Shown piece after piece: positions 32,412 to 40,494 of a DNA stretch of 64,000 nucleotides (position 1 is its first letter; every line of letters starts with the position of its first letter). The stretch is from positions 41,892 through 105,891 of the forward strand of contig NZ_JBAIYU010000009.1 in assembly GCF_036763085.1 (NCBI RefSeq). Direction: 5' to 3'. A program made the translations under genes and the position numbers. The notes beneath the pieces were generated by a model. It searched no databases. It saw nothing but the letters and a program-made list of their open reading frames with translations, and had not been told where the DNA came from. The stretch comes from JBAIYU01 sp036763085 (lineage in GTDB: Bacteria; Bacillota; Negativicutes; DSM-1736; Dendrosporobacteraceae).

Positions 32412-32771
32412 TTGATACAGATGAGTCAAATACCTGTTAAACGTGTTTATTTGGACAGTCAAAATGCGAATGAAACTGGTAATTATGAATTCACTATCGA
32501 CTGCGGGGCGGTATATTTTGGCGCAGTATACGATAATGATGGTGATCTGATGACGGTTGATCAGTATTTTTATACAGAGCGTAATTCTCGTGATGACCTT
32601 GAAAGTGCTGCAGACAGCAGTGAGCTTCTTAGTATCGATAAAAGAGATTTTCGAGCTAGAACCTATATGTTAACTAAAGATGACGGTAAGAATGAATGGA
32701 TACGCTTTCATGCCGTTGTGCCTCAAGATATAAACCCAGACTACTTTCATCAGAAATATATTGGTGAATAA
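32412..32771 (+). CDS. 119-aa acidic protein, unknown
   Basis: Acidic soluble protein: VKRVYLDSQNANETGNYEF, then TIDCGAVYFGAVYDNDGDLMTVDQYFYTE and a C-terminal WIRFHAVVPQDINPDYFHQKY. Mainly beta-strand pattern, one Cys. TTG at 32412 behind GAGGTGG (7 bases) is favoured; ATG 32421 is the alternative. I do not recognise the family. Followed by a strong terminator and then a region without genes. Confidence 0.6.
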   Translation: MIQMSQIPVKRVYLDSQNANETGNYEFTIDCGAVYFGAVYDNDGDLMTVDQYFYTERNSRDDLESAADSSELLSIDKRDFRARTYMLTKDDGKNEWIRFHAVVPQDINPDYFHQKYIGE

Positions 32772-32794
32772 TTCATACGCTCAGTAATATAAAG

Positions 32795-32845
32795 TGCACC
32801 TCCTAATGCTAGATACACAATCTAACACTTGGAGGTGCATTTTTC
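32795..32845 (+). terminator. Terminator after the 119-aa gene
   Basis: Stem TGCACCTCC / GGAGGTGCA (32795-32803 with 32831-32839) with an inner AGAT/ATCT helix and a TTTTTC tail. Confidence 0.88.
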
Positions 32846-33157
32846 ATTTAAATATTGAGAAATAATATGTAAAATTATGGAATAACATTAAAAAAATGTA
32901 ATAAACTGGAAAAATATTACGTTTAAGGTCAAAGGAAGAGGTTGTTATTATCAAAAGCTGTCTAAATATCTGTTAAATAGGATATAAGCAAAGTTAATCA
33001 ACTTGCCGAACTAAAAACTTTGTCGAATAAAACCACATAAATTATGTTATTATGTCGTTTTTTTACGAAAAGTAATTGAAATATTTTAGCAGGAAATACA
33101 TTAAATTACAAGAATTTTATTTAACACGAATTTACTTTAATTGGAGTGTGACGCAAG
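32846..33157. other. AT-rich gap without recognised gene
   Basis: About 310 bases before the histidine kinase gene. No open frame with a ribosome-binding site, no tRNA and no stable hairpin were seen. It must carry the kinase promoter, but no clear -35/-10 pair stands out. Confidence 0.5.
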
Positions 33158-34297
33158 ATGTATTCAACAGAGGCGTTAAGTAATAAAGTAATGTATCTCC
33201 GAGATGATGAATATAAAGAATACTTTGATACTACAACGACAGGTGTAATTTATTTAGATGCCAAAATGAGAGTTAAAAATCTTAACCGAGAAGCAGAGCG
33301 AATTTGCTCAATAGAAAGAGCTCAGATTCTTGGACGTCGAGCAGACGTGGTTTTTAGTGAGTACGGCGATCGCTTTCTTAAAATATTCTCCATTGCCGAA
33401 TATGATGATTTAAATACTACAAACCTTAAAGTTAAAATAAAAGATCAGTATGTGTATCTCCATGTTGATACTTTAAAGCTGCTTGACTCTGATGGAGAAG
33501 TAAGTGGAATTATTGTAATATTGCAGGACGTTTCAGCTGTAAGGGCTGCAATTAAGCAGATCCAGACAACACAGATGCTTATGTCCTTGGGAGAATTGGC
33601 AGCAGGTGTAGCTCACCATGTGAGAACACCGCTAACTACTATAAGCGGGTATCTACAAGTTATGTTGAATAGATTGGATGATGATAATAAATATATGGTG
33701 CGGCGTGAGATCCTAGATACTATGCTTGAAGAAGTTTCATATATAAATGGCGTTGTAAAGGAACTTGTAATGTTCGCTAAACCAGCTATCGAAAAGAATC
33801 CTGGAACAAGTATTAACAGTGTTATTGACGAAGCATTGTTGCTAGTATTTAAACAACTGGGTGGCGACAATATTGCAATTAAAAAGCAGCTTGCGAAAGA
33901 ATTACCAACAATATGTGGTGATGGTAATCTTTTACAGCAAGCAATTGTCAATATAATGCAAAATGCAATGGAAGCAATGCCGGAAGAAGGAGAGTTGTCA
34001 GTTAAATCTTGGTTAAATGCTGAAATTAATATGATTGTTATAGCTATAAATGATACAGGAGCTGGAGTAACACCAGAGATTTTGCCAAGAGTATTTGAGC
34101 CGTTTTATACAACTAAAATAGACCGAATGGGACTTGGGTTACCTGTAGCACATCGTATAATAACAGAACATGGTGGGTTTATTAATATTAGTGCCGGTAA
34201 TAATGGAGGAACTAAGGTACATATTTATCTACCACTATTTGATGATAAAATTCGCCATCTTACAGTTGTACACCAACAAATCCTTAACCTACAATAA
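33158..34297 (+). CDS. PAS-domain sensor histidine kinase, soluble, orphan
   Basis: 379 residues, no membrane segment, so a cytoplasmic sensor. PAS domain about 20-130 (FDTTTTGVIYLDAKMRVKNLNREAERI ... GIIVILQDVSAVR), HisKA dimerisation with phospho-accepting His in LGELAAGVAHHVRTPLTTISGYLQ, and HATPase with N box NIMQNAMEAMPEEG, G1 NDTGAGV, F box FEPFYTTK and G2 MGLGLPVAHRIITEHGG. The layout resembles NtrB-like kinases and the sporulation Kin proteins. No response regulator is adjacent; a Spo0A-type or distant partner is possible. ATG behind TTGGAGTGTG. Confidence 0.92.
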   Translation: MYSTEALSNKVMYLRDDEYKEYFDTTTTGVIYLDAKMRVKNLNREAERICSIERAQILGRRADVVFSEYGDRFLKIFSIAEYDDLNTTNLKVKIKDQYVYLHVDTLKLLDSDGEVSGIIVILQDVSAVRAAIKQIQTTQMLMSLGELAAGVAHHVRTPLTTISGYLQVMLNRLDDDNKYMVRREILDTMLEEVSYINGVVKELVMFAKPAIEKNPGTSINSVIDEALLLVFKQLGGDNIAIKKQLAKELPTICGDGNLLQQAIVNIMQNAMEAMPEEGELSVKSWLNAEINMIVIAINDTGAGVTPEILPRVFEPFYTTKIDRMGLGLPVAHRIITEHGGFINISAGNNGGTKVHIYLPLFDDKIRHLTVVHQQILNLQ

Positions 34298-34331
34298 CAG
34301 CAGTATAAAAATATTAAATGTCATACGTGCA

Positions 34332-34386
34332 GAGCATCCCTCATATCTTCTTAATGTCGTAAATTTTGTTAAAAGAAGGGATGCTC
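34332..34386 (+). promoter_or_regulatory. Hairpin covering the ribosome-binding site of the L,D-transpeptidase gene
   Basis: GAGCATCCCT (34332-34341) pairs perfectly with AGGGATGCTC (34377-34386); the second arm contains the AAGGG ribosome-binding core and ends at the GTG start (34387). TCTTCT/AAGAAG can extend it inside. It lacks a T-tract, so translational masking is more likely than termination. Confidence 0.55.
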
Positions 34387-35601
34387 GTGTACATTTTCAG
34401 ATTGATAGCTTTTGCAGCTGTTTTAATGGTTTTACTTGTAGCTCCGAATGTTCATGCTCAGCAGCTTCAGGATGTGGTATCACCGAATATTACGATTAAT
34501 TTACCAAGCCGAACGTTGGAACTATACTCTGGAAATGAGTTAGTTAAGGAGTATCCTATAGCTATTGGCAAGCCATCAACGCCAACGCCAATGGGTAATT
34601 ATTCAATTATTAATAAAGAGGTAAACCCTGTCTGGATGCCGCCTAGAAAGGGTTACGTTGTACCATCCGGCCCTGATAATCCCTTGGGGTATAGGTGGAT
34701 AGGGTTTCTGCCTTTATACGGAATTCATGGCACCAACGCACCGTGGGCCATTGGTATGGCAGTATCAAACGGCTGTGTTCGAATGAACGAAGAGGATGTT
34801 GAAGAACTTTATGAGTTAGTTGATTATGGAACAAAAGTTGCTATTATTTATGAGCGAGTTAAAGTCCGAATTAATGATAAAGGAGATGTTTCGCTCGGAA
34901 TATATCCTGATATATACGGCTATCGCCAAGTAAGTTTAAGCGAAATATATAGCAAACTAGCTAAAACTGGTCTAGCAGGATTTGCTAGTGAACAGTTCTT
35001 ATTAAATCAGATAAGAACTGAGCCAGATAAGCAGGTTGTTTTTGCCCGGTTATTCAAAATCAAGGTTGACAGTATTGATTTAAATGAGCGAGGGGTAAGA
35101 ATTGACGATGTAATGTATGTACCAATCTGGCCAGTAGCTGCAGTGAAAAAAAGCAATGTTATATGGGATGAACGAAATCAAATAGTTCGTATTGAAAAAA
35201 ATAGTGCTCCAGGTGTCATAAAAGGTGATGTAATTTACGTAACACCTGAAAGTCTAGCAAAGCTTTATGCAGGGCAGCAACAATGGAGTGACGAAGAAAA
35301 TTGTCTAGAAATAAATCAAATTAATCTTCTTGTAAATGGTAAAGTAATTACAAATGACGTTAAAACAGTAGATAATATTCTTGCAGTTCCCGTAATTCAG
35401 CTAGCAAATGTGTTAGGGCATAAGTCGAAATGGGATGATGCCAAGCAAAATTTTACAGTTCAGGGGCAAATTGTTCCTATCCATATGATTGATGACCAGC
35501 CATATATCAAAATAACTAAAATATACGATATTTTTAAGGCCTATGTCTTTTGGAATGAAAAGCAGCACACAATCGAATTGACCTATCCTTTTAAGGGGTA
35601 A
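34387..35601 (+). CDS. L,D-transpeptidase (YkuD) with copper amine oxidase-like C-terminal domain
   Basis: Cell-envelope enzyme that makes 3-3 peptide cross-links or trims peptidoglycan. About 404 residues: signal peptide (LIAFAAVLMVLLVAPNVHA), YkuD domain about 30-140 with the catalytic motif YGIHGTNAPWAIGMAVSNGCVRM (HxxN...SxGCxR, Cys nucleophile), then a region with two copper-amine-oxidase-N-like repeats (VDSIDLNERGVRIDDVMYVPIWPVAA; LLVNGKVITNDVKTVDNILAVPVIQLANVLG), a stalk domain common in Bacillota wall proteins. GTG 34387 fits AAGAAGGG; TTG 34366 and ATG 34381 are alternatives. Confidence 0.88.
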   Translation: MYIFRLIAFAAVLMVLLVAPNVHAQQLQDVVSPNITINLPSRTLELYSGNELVKEYPIAIGKPSTPTPMGNYSIINKEVNPVWMPPRKGYVVPSGPDNPLGYRWIGFLPLYGIHGTNAPWAIGMAVSNGCVRMNEEDVEELYELVDYGTKVAIIYERVKVRINDKGDVSLGIYPDIYGYRQVSLSEIYSKLAKTGLAGFASEQFLLNQIRTEPDKQVVFARLFKIKVDSIDLNERGVRIDDVMYVPIWPVAAVKKSNVIWDERNQIVRIEKNSAPGVIKGDVIYVTPESLAKLYAGQQQWSDEENCLEINQINLLVNGKVITNDVKTVDNILAVPVIQLANVLGHKSKWDDAKQNFTVQGQIVPIHMIDDQPYIKITKIYDIFKAYVFWNEKQHTIELTYPFKG

Positions 35602-35608
35602 TATAGTC

Positions 35609-35636
35609 TTCCTGCCTGTGAGGGCAGGTTTTTTTC
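35609..35636 (+). terminator. Terminator after the L,D-transpeptidase gene
   Basis: CCTGCC / GGCAGG stem (35611-35616 with 35623-35628) followed by TTTTTTTC. Confidence 0.88.
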
Positions 35637-35770
35637 TAACCTTAAACTTTTTTAAGATTTAGTAGATATGAAAATAGAATGCTTTTCCTTCAAAAGTAAT
35701 AAAGGTTTTTTGTCGAATTTGGCAAATACTATAAAAGTTAAAGATTAAAATTAATGAGGTGAGGGGCCAA

Positions 35771-38392
35771 ATGTCCCATAAATTTTTTATAATTGATGGA
35801 AGTAGTCTTGTACATAGAGCCTTTTATGCGTTACCACTATTAACGACAGCCAGCGGGCAGTTTACAAACGCCGTTTATGGTTTTGCAACAATGCTTGTGA
35901 AGCTATTAGCCGATGCCAAGCCAGATGCTATTGCTGTAGCTTTTGATAAAGGGAAAATAACTTTTCGCAACGAGGCATATTCGCAATATAAAGCTCACCG
36001 CAAAGCTACTCCTTCCGAGTTGTCGGAACAGTTTTCCTTGGTGCGCAGACTACTAGATGCTTTTGGCATAACTGTATTGGAAGAAGCAGGGTTTGAAGCT
36101 GATGATATTATTGGCACCCTGACGACCAAAGCAGTAGCAGCTGGATATGATGTGACAATTGTTACCGGTGATCGTGATGCTTTGCAGTTACTACAGCCTG
36201 CAGTAAAAGTCATGCTAACAAAAAAAGGAATATCTGATATGGAGATATTCGATAATTTAGCTTTTAGAGAAAAATATGGTGTCGATGCCGAACAACTTGT
36301 GGACCTAAAAGGCCTAATGGGAGATACATCAGATAATATACCTGGTGTTCCGGGAATCGGTGAAAAAACTGCCATTAAATTAATAATTGAGTTTGGCACT
36401 GTCGAAAATCTTATCGAAAATATCGATAAAGTATCAGGTAAAAAGCTCCAAGAAAATTTGCGTGGCAATGCTGATTTGGCCATTATTTCAAAAAAGCTAG
36501 CAACAATTGTTAGAGACATGTCTCTAGAGTTCAATCAAGACAGTTTTAAGATAACACCAGACTATGATAGTATTCGCAGCATATTTGCCGAGTTCGAATT
36601 TAAAAGCTTATTAGGTCGTATGGATCAAATATTTCCCGGCAATGTCGACATACCTAAGGTTACTGAAGAAAGTATCCCTCAAGCATTAGTTATCAGTACT
36701 AAAGATAAAATCTCTGGAATAGTTGATGAGATTCGTAGAAGTAGGAAAATGTATTTTTTCGCAATTGTGGAAGGGCATACTCCGGAAATGTTTTTTGATG
36801 GCATAGGAGTTGTTATTGATGAAAATAACACTTGTTATATTCCTTCATCAGCTGAGGGGTGGCCGGAAGTATTAGAGCTTTTTGCAGATGAAGGTATTCA
36901 AAAGATTACTCATGATGTCAAAAGTGTATACGCAGCATGTTGGCAGACGAATTCAGATATCAAAGGGGCAATATTTGATACTGCTTTAGCGGCGTACTTA
37001 TTGGACCCAACTGCTAGCCAATATCCACTTTCTGCCTTGAAAGAAAAATATTTGGGGTTAGCTAGTCAAACTGGTAAGATTTCAATGGATTATGATTATG
37101 CTGCATGGGCGGCAGCAGCTATTCTAAGTTTGCATACAACGTTAGAAGATAAGTTAAAAGAACTTGCATTAGAGAAACTATACTATGATATTGAATTGCC
37201 GTTAGCAAGAGTGCTGACAGAGATGGAGCGAAACGGCATTACGCTAAATATTGATCAGTTAAAGAGTATGTCCTTGGATGTGACTGCCAAAATTGATTCA
37301 CTCCTTGCTGATATTTACAATTTAGCGGATGAAAATTTTAATGTTAATTCTACAAAGCAACTTGGAAGTATTTTGTTCGATAAGCTGAAATTGCCGATTA
37401 TTAAAAAGACTAAAACTGGGTATTCTACTGATGTTGAAGTTCTGGAAAAATTATCCGGAGATCATCCGATAATCGAAAAACTCTTAGAATATAGAATGTT
37501 GACTAAGTTAAAATCCACTTACCTTGATGGGCTTCAAGGACTGGTTAATAAGACTACTAACCGTATTCATACTACCTTTAATCAACTGGTAACAGCAACA
37601 GGAAGGCTAAGCAGTTCAGATCCCAATCTACAAAATATACCGATACGTTCTGAGGTTGGAAAGCAAATTAGAGAATTATTCGTTCCGGGAAATGGTTACA
37701 AGCACCTTATGTCTGCCGATTACTCGCAGATTGAATTGAGAGTATTGGCACATATGTCTGGTGACAATAATTTAATGGAAGCTTTTACACAAAATCAAGA
37801 TGTCCACACGAGAACTGCGGCTGAAGTGTTTGGCGTAAATATGGATGATGTAACAACGGAAATGCGCGGTAAAGCTAAAGCTGTAAATTTTGGTATTGTA
37901 TATGGAATTAGTGATTATGGATTGTCGCGTGACTTGGGTGTAACACGTAAAGAGGCAGCCCAATATATCGAAAGCTATTTCAATAAATGCATTGGAGTTA
38001 AAGTGTTTATTGATCGGGTTGTAAAAGAAGCTCACGAATTTGGGTATGTTACAACAATTTTTGGCAGGAGAAGATATTTACCTGATATTAATAGCAGTAA
38101 TTTTAATCAGCGTTCATTTGCTGAACGTACTGCAATGAATACGCCGATTCAAGGAACCGCAGCAGATATAATTAAAAAGGCAATGCTAAATGTACATAAT
38201 AGTTTAAATGATAAGAATCTTAAAAGTCGAATGCTCCTACAGGTTCACGATGAATTGGTATTAGAAGTAGCTGATGGAGAAGTCGAGCAAGTGATTAATA
38301 TAGTAAAACAATCGATGGAGAATGCCGTGCAACTTAACGTACCATTAGTTGCTGATGTTAAGTTAGGTGAAAATTGGGCAAAAGCTAAGTAA
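35771..38392 (+). CDS. polA: DNA polymerase I
   Basis: Repair and Okazaki-fragment polymerase of 873 residues from ATG 35771 (GTGAGGGG five bases upstream). N-terminal 5'-3' exonuclease/flap domain (IDGSSLVHRAFYALP, EADDIIGTLT, TGDRDALQLL, GLMGDTSDNIPGVPGIGEKTA), a middle 3'-5' exonuclease-like domain, and an intact polymerase domain (LSSSDPNLQNIPIR, SADYSQIELRVLAH, KAVNFGIVYGISDYGL, LLQVHDELVLE). In the middle domain the catalytic DxE is replaced (YFFAIVEGHTPEM) and later Asp positions are lost, so proofreading is predicted absent, as in Bacillus and Taq enzymes. First gene of polA-mutM-coaE. Confidence 0.96.
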   Translation: MSHKFFIIDGSSLVHRAFYALPLLTTASGQFTNAVYGFATMLVKLLADAKPDAIAVAFDKGKITFRNEAYSQYKAHRKATPSELSEQFSLVRRLLDAFGITVLEEAGFEADDIIGTLTTKAVAAGYDVTIVTGDRDALQLLQPAVKVMLTKKGISDMEIFDNLAFREKYGVDAEQLVDLKGLMGDTSDNIPGVPGIGEKTAIKLIIEFGTVENLIENIDKVSGKKLQENLRGNADLAIISKKLATIVRDMSLEFNQDSFKITPDYDSIRSIFAEFEFKSLLGRMDQIFPGNVDIPKVTEESIPQALVISTKDKISGIVDEIRRSRKMYFFAIVEGHTPEMFFDGIGVVIDENNTCYIPSSAEGWPEVLELFADEGIQKITHDVKSVYAACWQTNSDIKGAIFDTALAAYLLDPTASQYPLSALKEKYLGLASQTGKISMDYDYAAWAAAAILSLHTTLEDKLKELALEKLYYDIELPLARVLTEMERNGITLNIDQLKSMSLDVTAKIDSLLADIYNLADENFNVNSTKQLGSILFDKLKLPIIKKTKTGYSTDVEVLEKLSGDHPIIEKLLEYRMLTKLKSTYLDGLQGLVNKTTNRIHTTFNQLVTATGRLSSSDPNLQNIPIRSEVGKQIRELFVPGNGYKHLMSADYSQIELRVLAHMSGDNNLMEAFTQNQDVHTRTAAEVFGVNMDDVTTEMRGKAKAVNFGIVYGISDYGLSRDLGVTRKEAAQYIESYFNKCIGVKVFIDRVVKEAHEFGYVTTIFGRRRYLPDINSSNFNQRSFAERTAMNTPIQGTAADIIKKAMLNVHNSLNDKNLKSRMLLQVHDELVLEVADGEVEQVINIVKQSMENAVQLNVPLVADVKLGENWAKAK

Positions 38393-38406
38393 CGGAGGAT
38401 GTTTCA

Positions 38407-39231
38407 ATGCCTGAAATGCCAGAAGTAGAGACGGTTCGAAGGACTCTTGTTGATAAAATAACAGGCTGCCGGATAACTAATGTAGAAATCAAGCTTCCGA
38501 GGTTGATAAAGTGGCCATCGGCAGATGAGTTTAAGGCCATTATCACTGATAGAACAATTGCTAGTTTAGGGCGAAATGGTAAATATCTTCTTCTTCATTT
38601 AGATAACGGAATTATTGTTGTTATACATCTTCGAATGACAGGGCGCTTATACTATGTCAGTGGTGATGAAATAAATGATAAGTTCACCAGGATTGTTTTT
38701 GCATTAGATAATGGAGATAAATTACTCTATTCTGATAGTCGCACGCTTGGAACTCTTTACGCAATGCAAGTGAACGAACTTTGGCGCATTTCGGGGTTAT
38801 TTTCCCTGGGACCTGAACCTTTATCTCCGGAGTTTACTTTAGAATATCTAAGAAGTATTATAAATAAAAGTAAGGGTAAGATTAAAGCTATTCTTCTAAA
38901 TCAAAAGTACATTGGCGGATTAGGCAATATCTATGTTGATGAATGTTTAGCTATTGCAGGGATTAATCCAGAACGTACTGCTAATAGTTTAAACGAAGAA
39001 GAAATAGAAAAGCTTCATTCTGCCATTAATAAAGTTATTGCAGACGGAATTGAGCATGGCGGTACTACCTTCAGGGATTACCGGGATGGAACGGGCAAAA
39101 GTGGCACACATCAGCATCATCTAATTGTTTACGGACGCAAAGGTCAGCCTTGTATAAGATGCAGCACGCCGATCGAAAAGAAAGAGGTTGCCGGCAGGGG
39201 AACGCATTTTTGCCCAGTGTGCCAAAAGTAA
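38407..39231 (+). CDS. mutM: Formamidopyrimidine-DNA glycosylase
   Basis: Bifunctional glycosylase/AP lyase removing 8-oxoguanine and Fapy lesions. 274 residues. The catalytic Pro after the initiator Met and Glu next to it are in PEMPEVETVRRTL; the lesion-site block is GRNGKYLLLHLDNG; helix-two-turn-helix QKYIGGLGNIYVDECL; C-terminal zinc finger CIRCSTPIEKKEVAGRGTHFCPVC. GGAGGATGTTTCA before ATG; 14 bases after polA, 15 before coaE, so operon expression is likely. Confidence 0.96.
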   Translation: MPEMPEVETVRRTLVDKITGCRITNVEIKLPRLIKWPSADEFKAIITDRTIASLGRNGKYLLLHLDNGIIVVIHLRMTGRLYYVSGDEINDKFTRIVFALDNGDKLLYSDSRTLGTLYAMQVNELWRISGLFSLGPEPLSPEFTLEYLRSIINKSKGKIKAILLNQKYIGGLGNIYVDECLAIAGINPERTANSLNEEEIEKLHSAINKVIADGIEHGGTTFRDYRDGTGKSGTHQHHLIVYGRKGQPCIRCSTPIEKKEVAGRGTHFCPVCQK

Positions 39232-39246
39232 GGGAGCAGTTTTAAA

Positions 39247-39849
39247 ATGTATATTATAGGACTTACGGGGGGCATAGCGAGTGGTAAGAGTACAGTTAGT
39301 AAAATGCTGTCCGAACTTGGTGCTTGTATAATTGATGCGGATAAATGTGCTCATAAGCTGATGGAACCTTATGAGCCTGCTTGGTACGCTATCGTTAATT
39401 TCTTTGGTGAAGATATCTTACGCCCAGACAAGACTATAGATAGAAACCTGCTAGGCAATAAGATTTTCAATGATAGTGAAGCTCGTAAAAGCCTTGATAG
39501 CATTACACACCCAATTATAAAAAACTATATCGAAGAGAGAATAAGTGAGTTTGTAAGAGTGGGTTGCGGGATTTTAGTTTTGGATGTACCCTTGTTATAC
39601 GAAGTAGGATGGCAGTATATGGTGAATGAAGTTTGGGTGGTTTATATAGAGCGTGAAACGCAAATTCAACGTTTAATGAAGCGAAACAACCTGTCCTATG
39701 AGCAAGCTCGTGCTCGAATTAACTCGCAAATGGATCTTACAATAAAAGCTGAGCTTGCGGATAAAGTTATCGACAATAGCAAAGATATCAATAATACCAA
39801 ATGCCAGGTGCATGCTAGTTGGGAGCGAGCAGTAAGCCAACAGCAATAA
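39247..39849 (+). CDS. coaE: Dephospho-CoA kinase
   Basis: Last step of CoA synthesis: phosphorylates the 3'-hydroxyl of dephospho-CoA. 200 residues with the P-loop GLTGGIASGKSTVSKML, IDADKCAHKLM, DVPLLYEVGWQ and the lid LMKRNNLSYEQARARINSQM. ATG with GGGAGCAGTTTTAAA upstream. The polA-mutM-coaE order is common in Bacillota. Confidence 0.95.
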   Translation: MYIIGLTGGIASGKSTVSKMLSELGACIIDADKCAHKLMEPYEPAWYAIVNFFGEDILRPDKTIDRNLLGNKIFNDSEARKSLDSITHPIIKNYIEERISEFVRVGCGILVLDVPLLYEVGWQYMVNEVWVVYIERETQIQRLMKRNNLSYEQARARINSQMDLTIKAELADKVIDNSKDINNTKCQVHASWERAVSQQQ

Positions 39850-39914
39850 CTTCGCATTTTTTCTGTTATCAGCACATAGTTTTTGTTAGAGTAAAAAAAG
39901 CGGAGTGATTAAGA

Positions 39915-40484
39915 TTGCGTATTTTAGCCTGGATGAAAATCCTGGTAATTGGTGTGATGATTGTTATATTTGGTGCATATATCGGATTTAATAGCGACTG
40001 GTTTCAAAAAAAGTACCTTTATCCTTATCCATATCGTGATTTGGTATATCAGTATGCTTTAGAATATGAATTAGACCCGATGTTAGTGGCTGGTGTGATT
40101 AGAACTGAAAGTAAATTTATACCACAGGCACGTTCGCCCAAAGGTGCAATGGGCCTTATGCAGCTAATGCCTGAGACAGCAGAGTGGATAGCAACACAAA
40201 TGGAATATCAAGATTTTAGATTAAGTGATCTAGAAAATCCTGAGGTTAATATTAAGTTTGGGACTTGGTATCTTGCGTCTTTAAAGAAAGAATTTAAAGG
40301 TAACGAAGTATTAATGCTCGCAGGCTATAACGGCGGACGAGGCAATGTTAAGCAATGGATGCAGAAATATGGCTGGTCTATGACTTTTGCTGATATAGAT
40401 CAAATACCATTTAAAGAAACCAAGGAATATGTTGGAAGAGTTCAGCGCAGTAAGAAAAAATATCAAGAGTTGTATGGTAGATGA
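39915..40484 (+). CDS. Membrane-anchored lytic transglycosylase (SLT)
   Basis: Cleaves the glycan strands of peptidoglycan with 1,6-anhydro product formation. 189 residues: N-terminal membrane anchor or signal (MKILVIGVMIVIFGAYIGF) and an SLT/GH23 domain with catalytic Glu in VAGVIRTESKFIPQARSPKGAMGLMQLMPETAEWIA and the later LAGYNGGRGNV. The small size is typical of YjbJ/SleB-type Bacillota proteins next to coaE. TTG 39915 after GGAGTG. It follows coaE by 65 bases. Confidence 0.9.
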   Translation: MRILAWMKILVIGVMIVIFGAYIGFNSDWFQKKYLYPYPYRDLVYQYALEYELDPMLVAGVIRTESKFIPQARSPKGAMGLMQLMPETAEWIATQMEYQDFRLSDLENPEVNIKFGTWYLASLKKEFKGNEVLMLAGYNGGRGNVKQWMQKYGWSMTFADIDQIPFKETKEYVGRVQRSKKKYQELYGR

Positions 40485-40494
40485 GGGATGAATT

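Noticed and set aside
35995..36534. 179-codon leftward frame inside polA
   Set aside because: It mirrors the polA codon pattern, has a low-complexity Ser-rich product and no ribosome-binding site.
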